DNA of 64,000 bases, taken from Borborobacter arsenicus (lineage in GTDB: Bacteria > Pseudomonadota > Alphaproteobacteria > Rhizobiales > Rhizobiaceae). Positions 50,256 to 58,930 of the stretch are shown in pieces. The DNA is taken from assembly GCF_003934165.1 (NCBI RefSeq), contig NZ_RKST01000001.1, positions 616,924 through 680,923 of the forward strand, in the 5' to 3' direction. A program made the position numbers and the translations under genes. The notes under the pieces were generated by a model. The model made no database searches. It saw only the letters and a list, made by a program, of their open reading frames with translations, and had not been told where the DNA came from. The first letter of the stretch is position 1; each line of letters starts with the position of its first letter.

Positions 50256-51242
50256 TCACGGCAACCGGACTGTCCGGAACCGCTTCCAGGCCGAGCGCAG
50301 ATGCTTGTCCGCCAGTTCGAGCTGACGCAACCGCCAGCCAAGCAGGGCGCCGGCGGCGCGTTGAGCCTCGACCGGAATTGCGCCCCCAATGATCTGCCGG
50401 ACGAGGTCTTCCGAAACCGCCAGATCATTGAAATGCCCGAACTCGTCCTGCGCTTTGGCCAGGGTTTTGGCGAGAAGCCGCGCCTTGCGGCGTTTTCCGT
50501 ACAAAGGCAGGAAGAAATCGGCCGTGTAGCGAAATTTCTTGAAGGCAAGACGAAGCCTGTGCCGCTCCTGCGGCGTGAGGCGCTTGAAATGGCGGCCGCG
50601 TTTCAAGGTCTTTCGATGCAGCCTGCCCAGGATTTCGGCAGCGAAGTCACGTGCGGGCCCTGCCAGCATACCGTGGCTTTCAGGCGTCGCCTCGTCGCGC
50701 CAGGCACCCTGTTCGACCCACAGGCCCAACGCGATGTGAAAATGCGCCGTGCGTGGACTGCTGATGGCCGCGCGTGCCTTGTCGCGAGCCGCTTTACGGT
50801 GGCTCTCAGCAGCCTCAAGCAAAGCGTCGAAGCCTTCGACCGACGGATGGTCACGCATAGCCGGCGGCATTGTTTCCGTCGCGAACACATCCCAGGCCCG
50901 TGCTTCATTGAGTGCCGACATCAGCCACTTGGCCTCACCGCGCAGTGATTCAAGCTGCCAGGACGGGACGATCGGCCGCATCATTCCAAGCACCGATCTG
51001 AGACGGCGAAGCCCAATGCGATATTGATGGATGCCTTCGGGATCGTTGCTGTCGCGAGCAGCCGGCTGGCTCTCCCTCAGGCGTCGAAGCGCGGAACGCA
51101 GGATGAAGTCCAGCACCGTGTCGAGCGTTGCATCGGTATCGAACCTTGCCTGGCCGGGCGCCTTGGCGACCGCTGGCCTATCGGCGGGTGCCGCATCGGC
51201 CTCGCGCAGGCTGGCGACTGGTGTCTGGGCAGGCTGTGACAT
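50256..51242 (-). CDS. CHAD-domain protein
   Basis: A 328-residue protein whose body is a CHAD domain, an alpha-helical fold with conserved histidines and basic residues that binds polyphosphate. The ATG at 51242 has AGGGGA 7 bp upstream. Marks are EGIHQYRIGLRRLRSVLGM near residue 80 and ERHRLRLAFKKFRYTADFF-like near the centre. The protein is rich in Arg and Lys. It is divergent from a SixA-type phosphatase gene, a pairing seen elsewhere. No CYTH domain is attached. Confidence 0.9.
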   Translation of the reverse strand: MSQPAQTPVASLREADAAPADRPAVAKAPGQARFDTDATLDTVLDFILRSALRRLRESQPAARDSNDPEGIHQYRIGLRRLRSVLGMMRPIVPSWQLESLRGEAKWLMSALNEARAWDVFATETMPPAMRDHPSVEGFDALLEAAESHRKAARDKARAAISSPRTAHFHIALGLWVEQGAWRDEATPESHGMLAGPARDFAAEILGRLHRKTLKRGRHFKRLTPQERHRLRLAFKKFRYTADFFLPLYGKRRKARLLAKTLAKAQDEFGHFNDLAVSEDLVRQIIGGAIPVEAQRAAGALLGWRLRQLELADKHLRSAWKRFRTVRLP

Positions 51243-51321
51243 CGAACGTCCCCTGACCGGCTGCATCGCTCCGTGAACTTGTTATGGTAGGATAATCGCC
51301 AGGATGAAGGAAGCTCGGAGC

Positions 51322-51846
51322 ATGTGGATGCGTCGTCTGGTATTTTTGCGCCACGCAAAGTCGGATCGGCCGGCCGGCGTCGAGGATCACGAGCGGCCGC
51401 TTTCGCTACGCGGACGCAAGGCAAGCTCCCTGATGGGCAGCTACATGGCGAAGGAAAAGCTTCTGCCCGATCGGGTTCTCGTCTCGACCGCGCGCCGCAC
51501 CCAGGAAACCTGGAATCTCGCATGCCCGGCCTTCACGCAGGATATCGCCCGCACCGACGAGCAGCGCCTTTACGACGCCTCGGCCGACACGATCCTGGAA
51601 GTGATCAGGCAAACTCCCTCCGACGTCCGCACCCTGCTTGTCATCGGGCACAATCCCGGTCTGCAAGAACTGGCGCTCAAACTCATCAGCACTCCAGGGC
51701 CTGATCTTTCACGCCTTCGGGGGAAATATCCGACCGCAGGCCTCGTCGTGATCGACTTCGATATCAAGCGCTGGAGCGAAGCAGCCGCAGGTACCGGCCG
51801 GCTCGACCTGTTCACGACGCCCAAGCGCGTCCTCGACAAGGCATGA
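51322..51846 (+). CDS. sixA: SixA-type histidine phosphatase
   Basis: A 174-residue phosphoglycerate-mutase-fold phosphatase. The ATG at 51322 follows CGGAGC. The catalytic motif is LRHAKSDRP (His in RHA), followed by STARRTQETW and the second histidine in VIGHNPGLQEL. SixA removes phosphate from histidines of phosphotransfer proteins such as ArcB or PtsO. Its neighbour encodes a CHAD protein on the other strand; both may act on phosphate-rich partners. Confidence 0.88.
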   Translation: MWMRRLVFLRHAKSDRPAGVEDHERPLSLRGRKASSLMGSYMAKEKLLPDRVLVSTARRTQETWNLACPAFTQDIARTDEQRLYDASADTILEVIRQTPSDVRTLLVIGHNPGLQELALKLISTPGPDLSRLRGKYPTAGLVVIDFDIKRWSEAAAGTGRLDLFTTPKRVLDKA

Positions 51847-51884
51847 CCGCCCGCATCTCGCAGCGGTGAGGCGGCCGGCGCCTG

Positions 51885-53300
51885 TCACGGAATTGTATAG
51901 ACCGGGATTTCGCGTTCGATGCCGCGCAACGACACGCCATGCGGCACCGGCCTCAGTTCCCGGCGCGCGAGCAGGCCGGCGGCAAGATTGTCATCCACCA
52001 CCGCACCAGTGACGAAGATCGATTGCGCATTGGCCAGATTCTGGACCCGCGAGGCGATATTCACCGTCTGCCCGAAATAGTCCTGGCGCTCATTCATGGT
52101 CACGGCAATGCAAGGACCGGCATGCACCCCGATCTTCAAAAGCAGGTCTTCGCGCCCGTTTCTGTCGTTCAGGTCGCGCATGGCCTCGCGCATCCTGAGT
52201 GCTGCGGCAATCGCCCGGTCTGGTGTCGGAAATGTCGCCATCACCGCATCCCCGATCGTCTTGACGACGGCACCCGCCTCCGTTGCGACGATCTCGTGCA
52301 GGATCTGGAAATGCGCGCGCACTATGTCGAAGGCGGTCAGGTCCCCTACCCGCTCGTAAAGCTCGGTGGAACCGCGCAAATCGGTGAAGAGGAAAGTCAG
52401 GCTGGTGATCTTCAGGCGCTGGTCGACATCGAGCGTATCGGTCCGATAGAGGTCGCGGAATGTCTGGTTGGTGAGAAGCCGCTTGGCGGTGAGGAACGGC
52501 CGGCGATTGCCAAGGAGCCCGTGCAGCACATCGCCGGCGATGCACACGGTCGGCAGCACGCGCGTGTCGGTGCGGTTCTCCAGCGAGATGCGGATCGGCC
52601 CCGGATGCATCTCCAGGGTCTGGCTGTGGACATGGTCGCGATCGAAGATCAGCGACAGGCTCTGCCGCTCCTGCGTCGCTTCGCCCTGCACATCGAGAAA
52701 CTGCGCCGAATGCGTGACCGGCTCGAAAACGATGATGAACTCGGGCGGAAGCTGGAGGGAAAGCACAGCCCTCTCCCCGGGCGCAAGTTCTACATCTTCC
52801 AGCACGAAGGCCCTGATCAGCTCGTCGTAATTCTCCTCGGGAAGATCGACGCCTGATCCCCAATAGATCTGCCTGAAATACTCTCCCAGCGGCAATTCAT
52901 GCGGCGTATGGGCCGCAATCCTGCGTACCCTCGGGCTTACCGTGAAGGTCACCTCGACCATTTCATCGAGCGTCGGCGAGTAGCCCGAGGCACATAATGC
53001 GCAGGCATATTCGTCCTTCTGCACCGTTTTCAGCGTCGCATTGGTCTCGAGCACCCCGCCGCATCCGGGACAAAGCACATTCCAGGAGATATCGAAGATG
53101 CCGACACGTGCCGCATGCAGGAAAGCCGCTATCGTGCTTTCCTCGCCGAGGCCGTTTTTGGTGGCAAAAGCCAGTGCGTTGACGCGACAAAGGCTACGCT
53201 CCGACCCTTCGACGACAAGCCGTTGCAAGGCATCGACCGCCACCGGATCGACATCAGCCGATTGCCGCAGAACCGAGAACAAATCCTGAGCTTCGCTCAT
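51885..53300 (-). CDS. Class III nucleotide cyclase with DUF5939-like N-terminal region
   Basis: A 471-residue soluble adenylate/guanylate cyclase. The start is ATG 53300. The N-terminal part of about 270 residues contains a probable zinc ribbon (CPGCGG and CALC) and matches the DUF5939 sensor region. The C-terminal cyclase domain has the metal-binding FLFTDLRGSTELYERVGD, the second metal Asp in KTIGDAVMATF, and the transition-state Asn-Arg in GQTVNIASRVQ. The product is probably cAMP. It is a single gene, with two palindromic elements upstream. Confidence 0.88.
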   Translation of the reverse strand: MSEAQDLFSVLRQSADVDPVAVDALQRLVVEGSERSLCRVNALAFATKNGLGEESTIAAFLHAARVGIFDISWNVLCPGCGGVLETNATLKTVQKDEYACALCASGYSPTLDEMVEVTFTVSPRVRRIAAHTPHELPLGEYFRQIYWGSGVDLPEENYDELIRAFVLEDVELAPGERAVLSLQLPPEFIIVFEPVTHSAQFLDVQGEATQERQSLSLIFDRDHVHSQTLEMHPGPIRISLENRTDTRVLPTVCIAGDVLHGLLGNRRPFLTAKRLLTNQTFRDLYRTDTLDVDQRLKITSLTFLFTDLRGSTELYERVGDLTAFDIVRAHFQILHEIVATEAGAVVKTIGDAVMATFPTPDRAIAAALRMREAMRDLNDRNGREDLLLKIGVHAGPCIAVTMNERQDYFGQTVNIASRVQNLANAQSIFVTGAVVDDNLAAGLLARRELRPVPHGVSLRGIEREIPVYTIP

Positions 53301-53329
53301 GGTGCAGGCTCCCGAAAGAGTGCCTCCCG

Positions 53330-53407
53330 CTAGTGTGGTGGATTTGAAGTTCCTGTCATTTCCATGACATCCACGTTCAGGAACTTCAAATCCGTAAACC
53401 ACACTAG
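53330..53407. mobile_element. Miniature palindromic element A (IS630/Tc1-like MITE)
   Basis: A 78-bp element bounded by CTAGTGTGG and CCACACTAG. Its arms pair almost fully: GGATTTGAAGTTCCTG with CAGGAACTTCAAATCC. The CTAG ends fit IS630-family transposition into TA inside CTAG. It has no coding capacity. Confidence 0.65.
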
Positions 53408-53420
53408 ATTTAAGTAGTTG

Positions 53421-53495
53421 CTAGTGTGGCTTTGAACCCGAAATTCGTTCTCTGCCTTGCTCCAAGGGATACGAATTTCGGATTCGCCACACTAG
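53421..53495. mobile_element. Miniature palindromic element B (IS630/Tc1-like MITE)
   Basis: A 75-bp element, 13 bp from element A, with identical 9-bp ends CTAGTGTGG and CCACACTAG but different arms (CGAAATTCGT pairing with ACGAATTTCG). The pair lies just beyond the 3' end of the acidic-protein secretion cluster. Confidence 0.65.
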
Positions 53496-53638
53496 CGTCG
53501 CCGCGCTCGTATTGCCTGCGCCATTGACGGGATGATCGCCGGGCGCGGTGCGTCTTTACGCATCCTACTTCGAATTTGCCGGCGCGACCATCAACATGTC
53601 TGGAGTGCGACGTGATGTGATTGCATCGACCTTCAAGA

Positions 53639-54685
53639 TCAGGCCAGGGTGAAGTCGGCACGCACAATGGTTTCCTGATCGACCGCCACGGTTTGCGTGG
53701 CATCCACATCCATGTCGATCCAGCCATCGGCGTCGGTGATATCGACAACCGCGTCCTGATCGGCATCGACCTGCTGGGTGGTTTCCACCGCCACCTTGAT
53801 GATGTAGCGCTCTTCCAGGTCGTCCTCGATATCGATGTCGATATCGACGTCCTGGTCGAGTTCGAGGTCCTGATTGACCTCCACCATGCCGCCTTGCGGC
53901 CCGTCGCCAATATGCATGTCGAGGGTGGTGTCCTGCTCGACCTCGACCGAGTCGCGCAGGAAGACGTCGATGAACAGCACGCCGTCGGTATCGCGGATAT
54001 CGACATCGATGTCGAGCGCCTGCAAGATGCGCATGTCCTGGTCGAGCAGGACAGAGAAATGCCCATCGCCATCGATGGTGAAGGCGATGTCCACGTCCTG
54101 ATCCATCATCAGGTCCTGATCGATGTGCAGCCGCGCGACCACTTCGCCGACATAGCCTTGGACGATGATGCTGGCGTCCTGATCGACCTCGGCGAACTGC
54201 GTCACCCTGATGGTGTGGCCATCGTCGGGTGCATCCGCAAGATCGCCTGCGCCGTGATCAGCTGGGTCGAGCCTATTTCCGCCGCCATGTTCCGGCTGCT
54301 TCTCCAGCCCGTCGTGATGATCGCTGCGGCCGGCTGCTGGCAGTGAAGGGTCGGGCAGTGACGACAAATGGCCTGAAAAGCCATGGATTTGCGGCAACTC
54401 GACACCGTGGCCGCCCATACCCGACCCTGACGGCACCTGCGGAACATGGATTCCGGCAATGGCGGGCGACTGGTAGCTGCCTACCAGCGATACCGCCAGG
54501 CTCGCCTCCACCTCCCCCTCCGTCGCCGGCAGGGCAGCTGGCTGATGTGTCTCCTGGGGGCTGGGTGGCGGCGAGCCCTCGCCCGTCTCCGAAGGGCCGT
54601 AAGGCTCCGCTTCCGGCTCGCCGATTTCCTCCGGCGCGATTGCGAGGAACGGCAGCAGGTCGCGAGTACCCCTGTCCCAAACCAT
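53639..54685 (-). CDS. Acidic repeat protein 3, putative type I secretion substrate
   Basis: A 348-residue protein beginning 5 bp after the adaptor stop, with GAGG before the ATG. Residues 1-150 are Pro/Gly/Ser/Glu-rich and probably disordered. Residues about 157-348 hold about 51 Asp/Glu against 8 Lys/Arg and repeat a [VIML]-[DEN]-Q-[DE] tetrad about nine times (VDQD, IDQD, MDQD, LDQD, VEQD, VNQD), with alternating acidic and hydrophobic residues such as DQDVDIDIDI. There is no N-terminal signal peptide. The end ETIVRADFTLA is hydrophobic with one Asp, as in type I secretion signals. Classical GGxGxDxUx repeats are absent. The function is unknown; export by the adjacent transporter is inferred. 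Confidence 0.72.
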   Translation of the reverse strand: MVWDRGTRDLLPFLAIAPEEIGEPEAEPYGPSETGEGSPPPSPQETHQPAALPATEGEVEASLAVSLVGSYQSPAIAGIHVPQVPSGSGMGGHGVELPQIHGFSGHLSSLPDPSLPAAGRSDHHDGLEKQPEHGGGNRLDPADHGAGDLADAPDDGHTIRVTQFAEVDQDASIIVQGYVGEVVARLHIDQDLMMDQDVDIAFTIDGDGHFSVLLDQDMRILQALDIDVDIRDTDGVLFIDVFLRDSVEVEQDTTLDMHIGDGPQGGMVEVNQDLELDQDVDIDIDIEDDLEERYIIKVAVETTQQVDADQDAVVDITDADGWIDMDVDATQTVAVDQETIVRADFTLA

Positions 54686-54690
54686 CGGCC

Positions 54691-56565
54691 TCAGTCCTCT
54701 CTGAAGGCTCGATTGAAACTGTCGAAGACGGGGCGCAGCGCGTAATGGGCGACAGTGAACTCGCCGGTCTTGATCAGCACTTCGACCGGCATGCCGGGCA
54801 TGATCTCGACTTCCGGCAGCGAGTGCAGCGACGCCTCGTCAATGCGGATGCGGGCCTCGTAATAGCTTCGCTCCGTTTCCTTATCGACAAGCCGATCCGC
54901 CGAAACATAGGTGAGCACGCCATCCACCGGCGGCACCCGGCGATGCTTGTAGGAAAGAAGGCGGATGCGCGCATCGAGACCGGGGCGGACAAGATCGATA
55001 TCCTCCGGCTTCACCTGCGCCTGCACGATCAGCCGGTCGTCGCCGGGCACGAGATCGAGCAGCGGCTCGCCGGCGGCCACGACACCGCCCGGCGTGTGAA
55101 TGCGCAGATCCGTCACCGTGCCGGCCTCGGGCGCGCGCACCACGGTTCGGGCAAGCACGTCGTTCGCCGCCTGGATGCGCTCGTGCAGCTCGAATATCTG
55201 GGCGCGTGCATCGCGCAGGCTCTGGGCGATCTCGGTCTGATGGTCGCTTTCCAACTGGAGGATCATCGCCTCCGCTTCACCCTGCGATTGCCTTGCCTTG
55301 GCCATCCGCGCCTGTGCATCGCCAAGCCGGCCCTCGATCTCGGCCTGTTCGCGTTCAAGCTGCGTCAGGCGCCCCCTTGCCTGCAGGCGCTTGGCGACCA
55401 GCGGCGCCACCACCCCAATCTCGTCCTTGATGATGGCCACCCGTTTTGCCGCCGCTTGTGCCTGGAAGCGGGCACTCTCGATTTCCTGCCCGTCCTGGGC
55501 CTTGCGGCGCTCAACGACCTCGATCCGTGAGGCCAGAAGCTTGCGGCGCGTGTCAAATATCTTGATCTGCCCGGCAATGATGTCGGCCAGTGCCGGCGCG
55601 TTGCGCGCGGCCGGCCGTATCGTGGAAGGAAACTGGATGGTGCCAAGGTCGCCACGCTCGGCCAGCAGGCGGGCCTCCAGCGCTTGCGCATCCCAAAGCT
55701 GCATCTGCAGCATCTGGACCGTCGCCTGGGGCTTGGTGTCGTCAAGGCGGATCAGCGGTTGGCCGGCGGCGACCCGATCGCCGTCCTTCACCAATATGCG
55801 GGCGACGATACCGCCCTCCAGGTGCTGGATGGTCTTGCGGCTCGACTCCGCCTCGATTGCGCCACCGGCGATGGCGGCACTTTCCAATGGCGCAAAGACG
55901 GCCCAGACACCGAAGCCGACCACGAACACGCCGACAACCGCAAACGCACCAGCCGCAAGAGCGCGCAGGCGCAGGAAAGGCGTTACAGGCGGCGGCGGCA
56001 TGATGGCTGCCAGTTCCTGCGCCATCGTGCGGCTCGATCCTTTCCGGGGTGACTCCTCCAGGAGACGGGCTCTCTCGGCATGCCTTGCCGGAAACAATGC
56101 GCCACCCTCCACCCAGCGGTCGAACGACTGCTTGAGCTGGTCCCGAACCACGGACAGCCTGGCGGCAACCGCGCTTACACTGCGGCGAAGCCGGGACAGA
56201 TATTCGCAAGCCGTGGCAATTGCGGTCCTCCACACGCGCACGGATTTGTCGCGCAGTCCGCTCATGGTTTGCGTGACACTGGCAAGAAGAGGCGCAGCGC
56301 GGTCGCGCAGGCGGGCAGGCAGCGTATGAAATGACGGTCGCGGGATCGAAGCAACACACCCCGCCATTGTCAGGAGCCAGGCCCTGAGCGCCCGAAGCCC
56401 GCGCTCGGCAAGCGCAAGTGCCCGGTCCCGCGATCGCACCCAGCCCGCCCGCAAGCGACCCGCTGAGGCACGGGCCCCCGCTATGACATGGGCAGCGGCT
56501 GGTCGCAGGCGCTCGGCCAGCAGATGTGGCAGCCGCGTGGCCGTGTGGGCAGGCAGCCCCCTCAT
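54691..56565 (-). CDS. HlyD-type membrane-fusion protein with long basic N-terminal extension
   Basis: Periplasmic adaptor of a type I secretion system (624 residues; usual length is about 430-480). The ATG overlaps the ABC gene stop as ATGA, which supports this long start; an ATG at residue 181 lacks a good site. The first 180 residues carry 31 Arg and 3 Lys against 12 Asp/Glu. One membrane segment (ALAAGAFAVVGVFVVGFGVW, about 203-225) follows, then the HlyD lipoyl-like start SRKTIQHLEGGIVARILVKDGDRV, coiled coils at about 300-460, and the C-terminal beta-barrel PEAGTVTDLRIHTPGGVV. The extension would lie in the cytoplasm, where HlyD proteins contact substrates. Confidence 0.88.
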   Translation of the reverse strand: MRGLPAHTATRLPHLLAERLRPAAAHVIAGARASAGRLRAGWVRSRDRALALAERGLRALRAWLLTMAGCVASIPRPSFHTLPARLRDRAAPLLASVTQTMSGLRDKSVRVWRTAIATACEYLSRLRRSVSAVAARLSVVRDQLKQSFDRWVEGGALFPARHAERARLLEESPRKGSSRTMAQELAAIMPPPPVTPFLRLRALAAGAFAVVGVFVVGFGVWAVFAPLESAAIAGGAIEAESSRKTIQHLEGGIVARILVKDGDRVAAGQPLIRLDDTKPQATVQMLQMQLWDAQALEARLLAERGDLGTIQFPSTIRPAARNAPALADIIAGQIKIFDTRRKLLASRIEVVERRKAQDGQEIESARFQAQAAAKRVAIIKDEIGVVAPLVAKRLQARGRLTQLEREQAEIEGRLGDAQARMAKARQSQGEAEAMILQLESDHQTEIAQSLRDARAQIFELHERIQAANDVLARTVVRAPEAGTVTDLRIHTPGGVVAAGEPLLDLVPGDDRLIVQAQVKPEDIDLVRPGLDARIRLLSYKHRRVPPVDGVLTYVSADRLVDKETERSYYEARIRIDEASLHSLPEVEIMPGMPVEVLIKTGEFTVAHYALRPVFDSFNRAFRED

Positions 56566-58379
56566 GACACCGGCGCCGCTCCGTCCGATATTTCCTGCGC
56601 CTCCGCGACGCTCACGCCGTTATGGCTGATCTGGCTGGCGCCCTTGCGTGCGGTGATGATCTGCGGACGCCTGGCCGGCAGGATTGTGCGACCGCTCCTG
56701 ATCTTGCTGGCGACGTCCCGGCGGTCGCCGAAAGCGTTCATCCTTCCATTGGCGAGCACCAGCACCTTGTCGGACATGTTTAATATGCCGAGGCGCTGAG
56801 CGATGACGACCAGCGTGGCGCCCCGCCGCCGCATCTCGTGGATGGCCTGGCGCAAGGCTTCCTCGCCGTCGAAGTCGAGGCTGGCGTTCGGCTCGTCCAG
56901 TATGATCAGACGCGGATTGCGGAAAAAAGCCCGCGCCAGGCCGACCCGCTGACGTTGGCCTCCCGACAGTTTCATCCCGCCCTCGCCTATATCGGTCTCG
57001 TAACCGTCGGGAAAACGCATGATCGTCTCATGCAGCCCGACCAGAGAGGCGGCCGCAATCACCTCCTCGGCCGTTGCATCCTGCAGGCGCGCGATATTGT
57101 CCCGCACCGAGCCGCCAAAAAGCTGGACGTCCTGCGGCAGATAGCCGAGATGGCGATAGCCGCCGGCGGCCAGCCAGATTCCGATGTCTGCACTGTCGAG
57201 CCGGACATTGCCGGCCGAAGGCGTGATCGTCCCGGCAATCAGCCGCCCCAGCGTCGACTTTCCGGCGCCTGACGGGCCGACCACGCCCAGGACCTCGCCG
57301 GGATTGATGGCAAAGGTCAGCCGGCGCAGGGCCGGCGCGGTGGCGCCGGGCGGAATGAATGTCACCTGTTCGACTGAAAGCTGGCCGTTGGGGCGCGGCA
57401 GTTCCATCGCGTTTCGCGACTGCGGTGCTGCTGCCATCATCTTCTTGAGCCGGGCATAGCCCAGCCGCACGCCCGAAACCGCCTTCCAGGTGCCGATGGC
57501 GCCTTCCACCGGCGCCAGCGACCGCCCAAGCAGGATCGAGGTTGCGAAGATCGCCGCCGGGCTCACCGCGTTCAGAATCACCAGCCAGGCAGCGCAGGCC
57601 ATGACCGTGACCTGGGCAAAAAGCCGGATGAAGCGCGCCAGCGCCTGGATGGCAGCCGCGCGCCCGGCAGAAGAGAGCTGGGCTTCCTTGGCATTGGACT
57701 GATCATTATGTAGCAGGCGGGCGACGCCCGGCAGCATGCCCATGGCGCTGATGACTTCGACGTTGCGCAGCAGGGTTTCGAACCGGTGCTGGCTTTCGAT
57801 CCATGCCGCGCTGGAGCGGGCGGCAGGCTTGCGCGTCACCATTTCATTGAACAGCGCCAGCCCGAACAGCACCAGCGAGGCAATGAGGCCGATGGCACCG
57901 AGCAGCGGATGGACGATAAGCATCGCCAGAATGAAGATCGGCGCCCACGGCAGGTCGAACAGGGCCGTACAGGCCGTTCCGCCGAAGAAGCTGCGCAACC
58001 CGCCAATATCGCGCCAGGCCTGCGCTGCGGTGGCAGCATCGCTGCGCATGGCTGATTGCGTCGCCGCAATCAGCACCGGGGCCTGCAGCCGGTCGTCGAG
58101 CCAGATGCCGACGCGGGCGAGCATTGCCCGGCGCAGCGCCTCCAGAACCGCATGCACGGCGAGCGCGACAACCACGATCAGCGTCAGCATCACCAGCGTG
58201 TCGATGCTGCGGCTGGACAGCACGTGGTCATAGACCTGCAACAGATAGAGCGGGACCGTCAGCGCCAGCAGGTTGACGAAGAAGCTGAGGATGAAGACCA
58301 GCAACAGCGAGCCCTTGCACAGGTTGAATGCACGCTCGACATCGGTGATTGCGCCGCTCTTCATCCGGGAGGGAGCCAT
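56562..58379 (-). CDS. Type I secretion system permease/ATPase (PrtD/HasD-like)
   Basis: An inner-membrane ABC exporter (605 residues). The membrane domain has about six hydrophobic segments from residue 30 and no C39 peptidase or C39-like domain in front, as in PrtD and HasD. The ATPase domain has Walker A GPSGAGKST, signature LSGGQRQR, Walker B LIILDEPNASLD and the switch histidine replaced in TLVVIAQRLG (Gln in place of His), a change also seen in PrtD-like ATPases. It overlaps the adaptor gene by 4 bp. No TolC gene is present nearby, so a general outer-membrane channel must be shared. Confidence 0.92.
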   Translation of the reverse strand: MAPSRMKSGAITDVERAFNLCKGSLLLVFILSFFVNLLALTVPLYLLQVYDHVLSSRSIDTLVMLTLIVVVALAVHAVLEALRRAMLARVGIWLDDRLQAPVLIAATQSAMRSDAATAAQAWRDIGGLRSFFGGTACTALFDLPWAPIFILAMLIVHPLLGAIGLIASLVLFGLALFNEMVTRKPAARSSAAWIESQHRFETLLRNVEVISAMGMLPGVARLLHNDQSNAKEAQLSSAGRAAAIQALARFIRLFAQVTVMACAAWLVILNAVSPAAIFATSILLGRSLAPVEGAIGTWKAVSGVRLGYARLKKMMAAAPQSRNAMELPRPNGQLSVEQVTFIPPGATAPALRRLTFAINPGEVLGVVGPSGAGKSTLGRLIAGTITPSAGNVRLDSADIGIWLAAGGYRHLGYLPQDVQLFGGSVRDNIARLQDATAEEVIAAASLVGLHETIMRFPDGYETDIGEGGMKLSGGQRQRVGLARAFFRNPRLIILDEPNASLDFDGEEALRQAIHEMRRRGATLVVIAQRLGILNMSDKVLVLANGRMNAFGDRRDVASKIRSGRTILPARRPQIITARKGASQISHNGVSVAEAQEISDGAAPVS

Positions 58380-58464
58380 GGGCGATCTGTCTCCGCACGA
58401 CTTGAGGCGTTACGGCCACGAGCGGGCCACACCTCGGCTAGCCACCAGAAATTCCGCATGAGAA

Positions 58465-58489
58465 GGCGCCCGGATGCCTGCCGGGCGCC
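58465..58489. terminator. Hairpin between acidic protein 2 and the ABC exporter gene
   Basis: GGCGCCCGG pairs with CCGGGCGCC around ATGCCTG, 19 bp past the stop of acidic protein 2 on the minus strand. No long T-run follows, so it may be an attenuator or mRNA-stabilising stem that favours the substrate gene over the exporter genes. Confidence 0.6.
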
Positions 58490-58507
58490 CCGGTTCAGCA
58501 GGACTGA

Positions 58508-58930
58508 TCAGGCAAAGTCGAAATCGAAATCAATATCGATATCGGCGTTCTGTTCTGCATATTGATCCTGATCGACGTCTACATCCACGTCCTGGTCCTG
58601 ATCGACGTCGACATCATTGCTATTGGCCTGTGCAACATCCGTATCGGTGTCGCTGTCATTGTCGGCATCGCCATCTGCATCTGCATCGGCGTCGGCATCC
58701 GCATCGCCGCCATCATCCGCATCCGCATCCGCGTCTGCATCGGCGTCGTTGTCGGTGTCGGCGTCCTGGTCGGTGTCGTTGTCGACGTCCGAATCATTGT
58801 CGTTGTCGATCCCGACATCCGAATCCTGGTCGGTATCGACGTCTACGTCCTGATCTTGGTCCTGATCGAGGTCCTGGTCGATATCGGCATCGATGTCGAT
58901 GTCAAAATCGTTGTCATCAAAGTCAGGCAT
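58508..58930 (-). CDS. Acidic repeat protein 2: ultra-acidic Asp-x-Asp protein, putative type I secretion substrate
   Basis: A 140-residue protein with a good site (GGGAGGGTGATCCC) before the ATG at 58930. 62 residues (44%) are Asp; Asp occupies nearly every second position, alternating with Ala, Val, Ile, Gln, Asn, Thr and Phe. It contains one Glu and no Lys, Arg, His or Cys. DQD triads recur (DLDQDQDQDVDVD). It ends DIDIDFDFDFA, an acidic-hydrophobic tail of the kind seen in type I substrates. No signal peptide or RTX repeat is present. The coding strand looks like a GAT/GAC microsatellite, but start, ribosome site, stop and framing by related neighbours argue for a real gene. Confidence 0.75.
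   Translation of the reverse strand: MPDFDDNDFDIDIDADIDQDLDQDQDQDVDVDTDQDSDVGIDNDNDSDVDNDTDQDADTDNDADADADADADDGGDADADADADADGDADNDSDTDTDVAQANSNDVDVDQDQDVDVDVDQDQYAEQNADIDIDFDFDFA

Noticed and set aside
58508..58930. CRISPR-like or plain microsatellite array
   Set aside because: Repeats are short GAY-based codons without unique spacers; a ribosome site, start, stop and related neighbouring proteins favour a coding gene.
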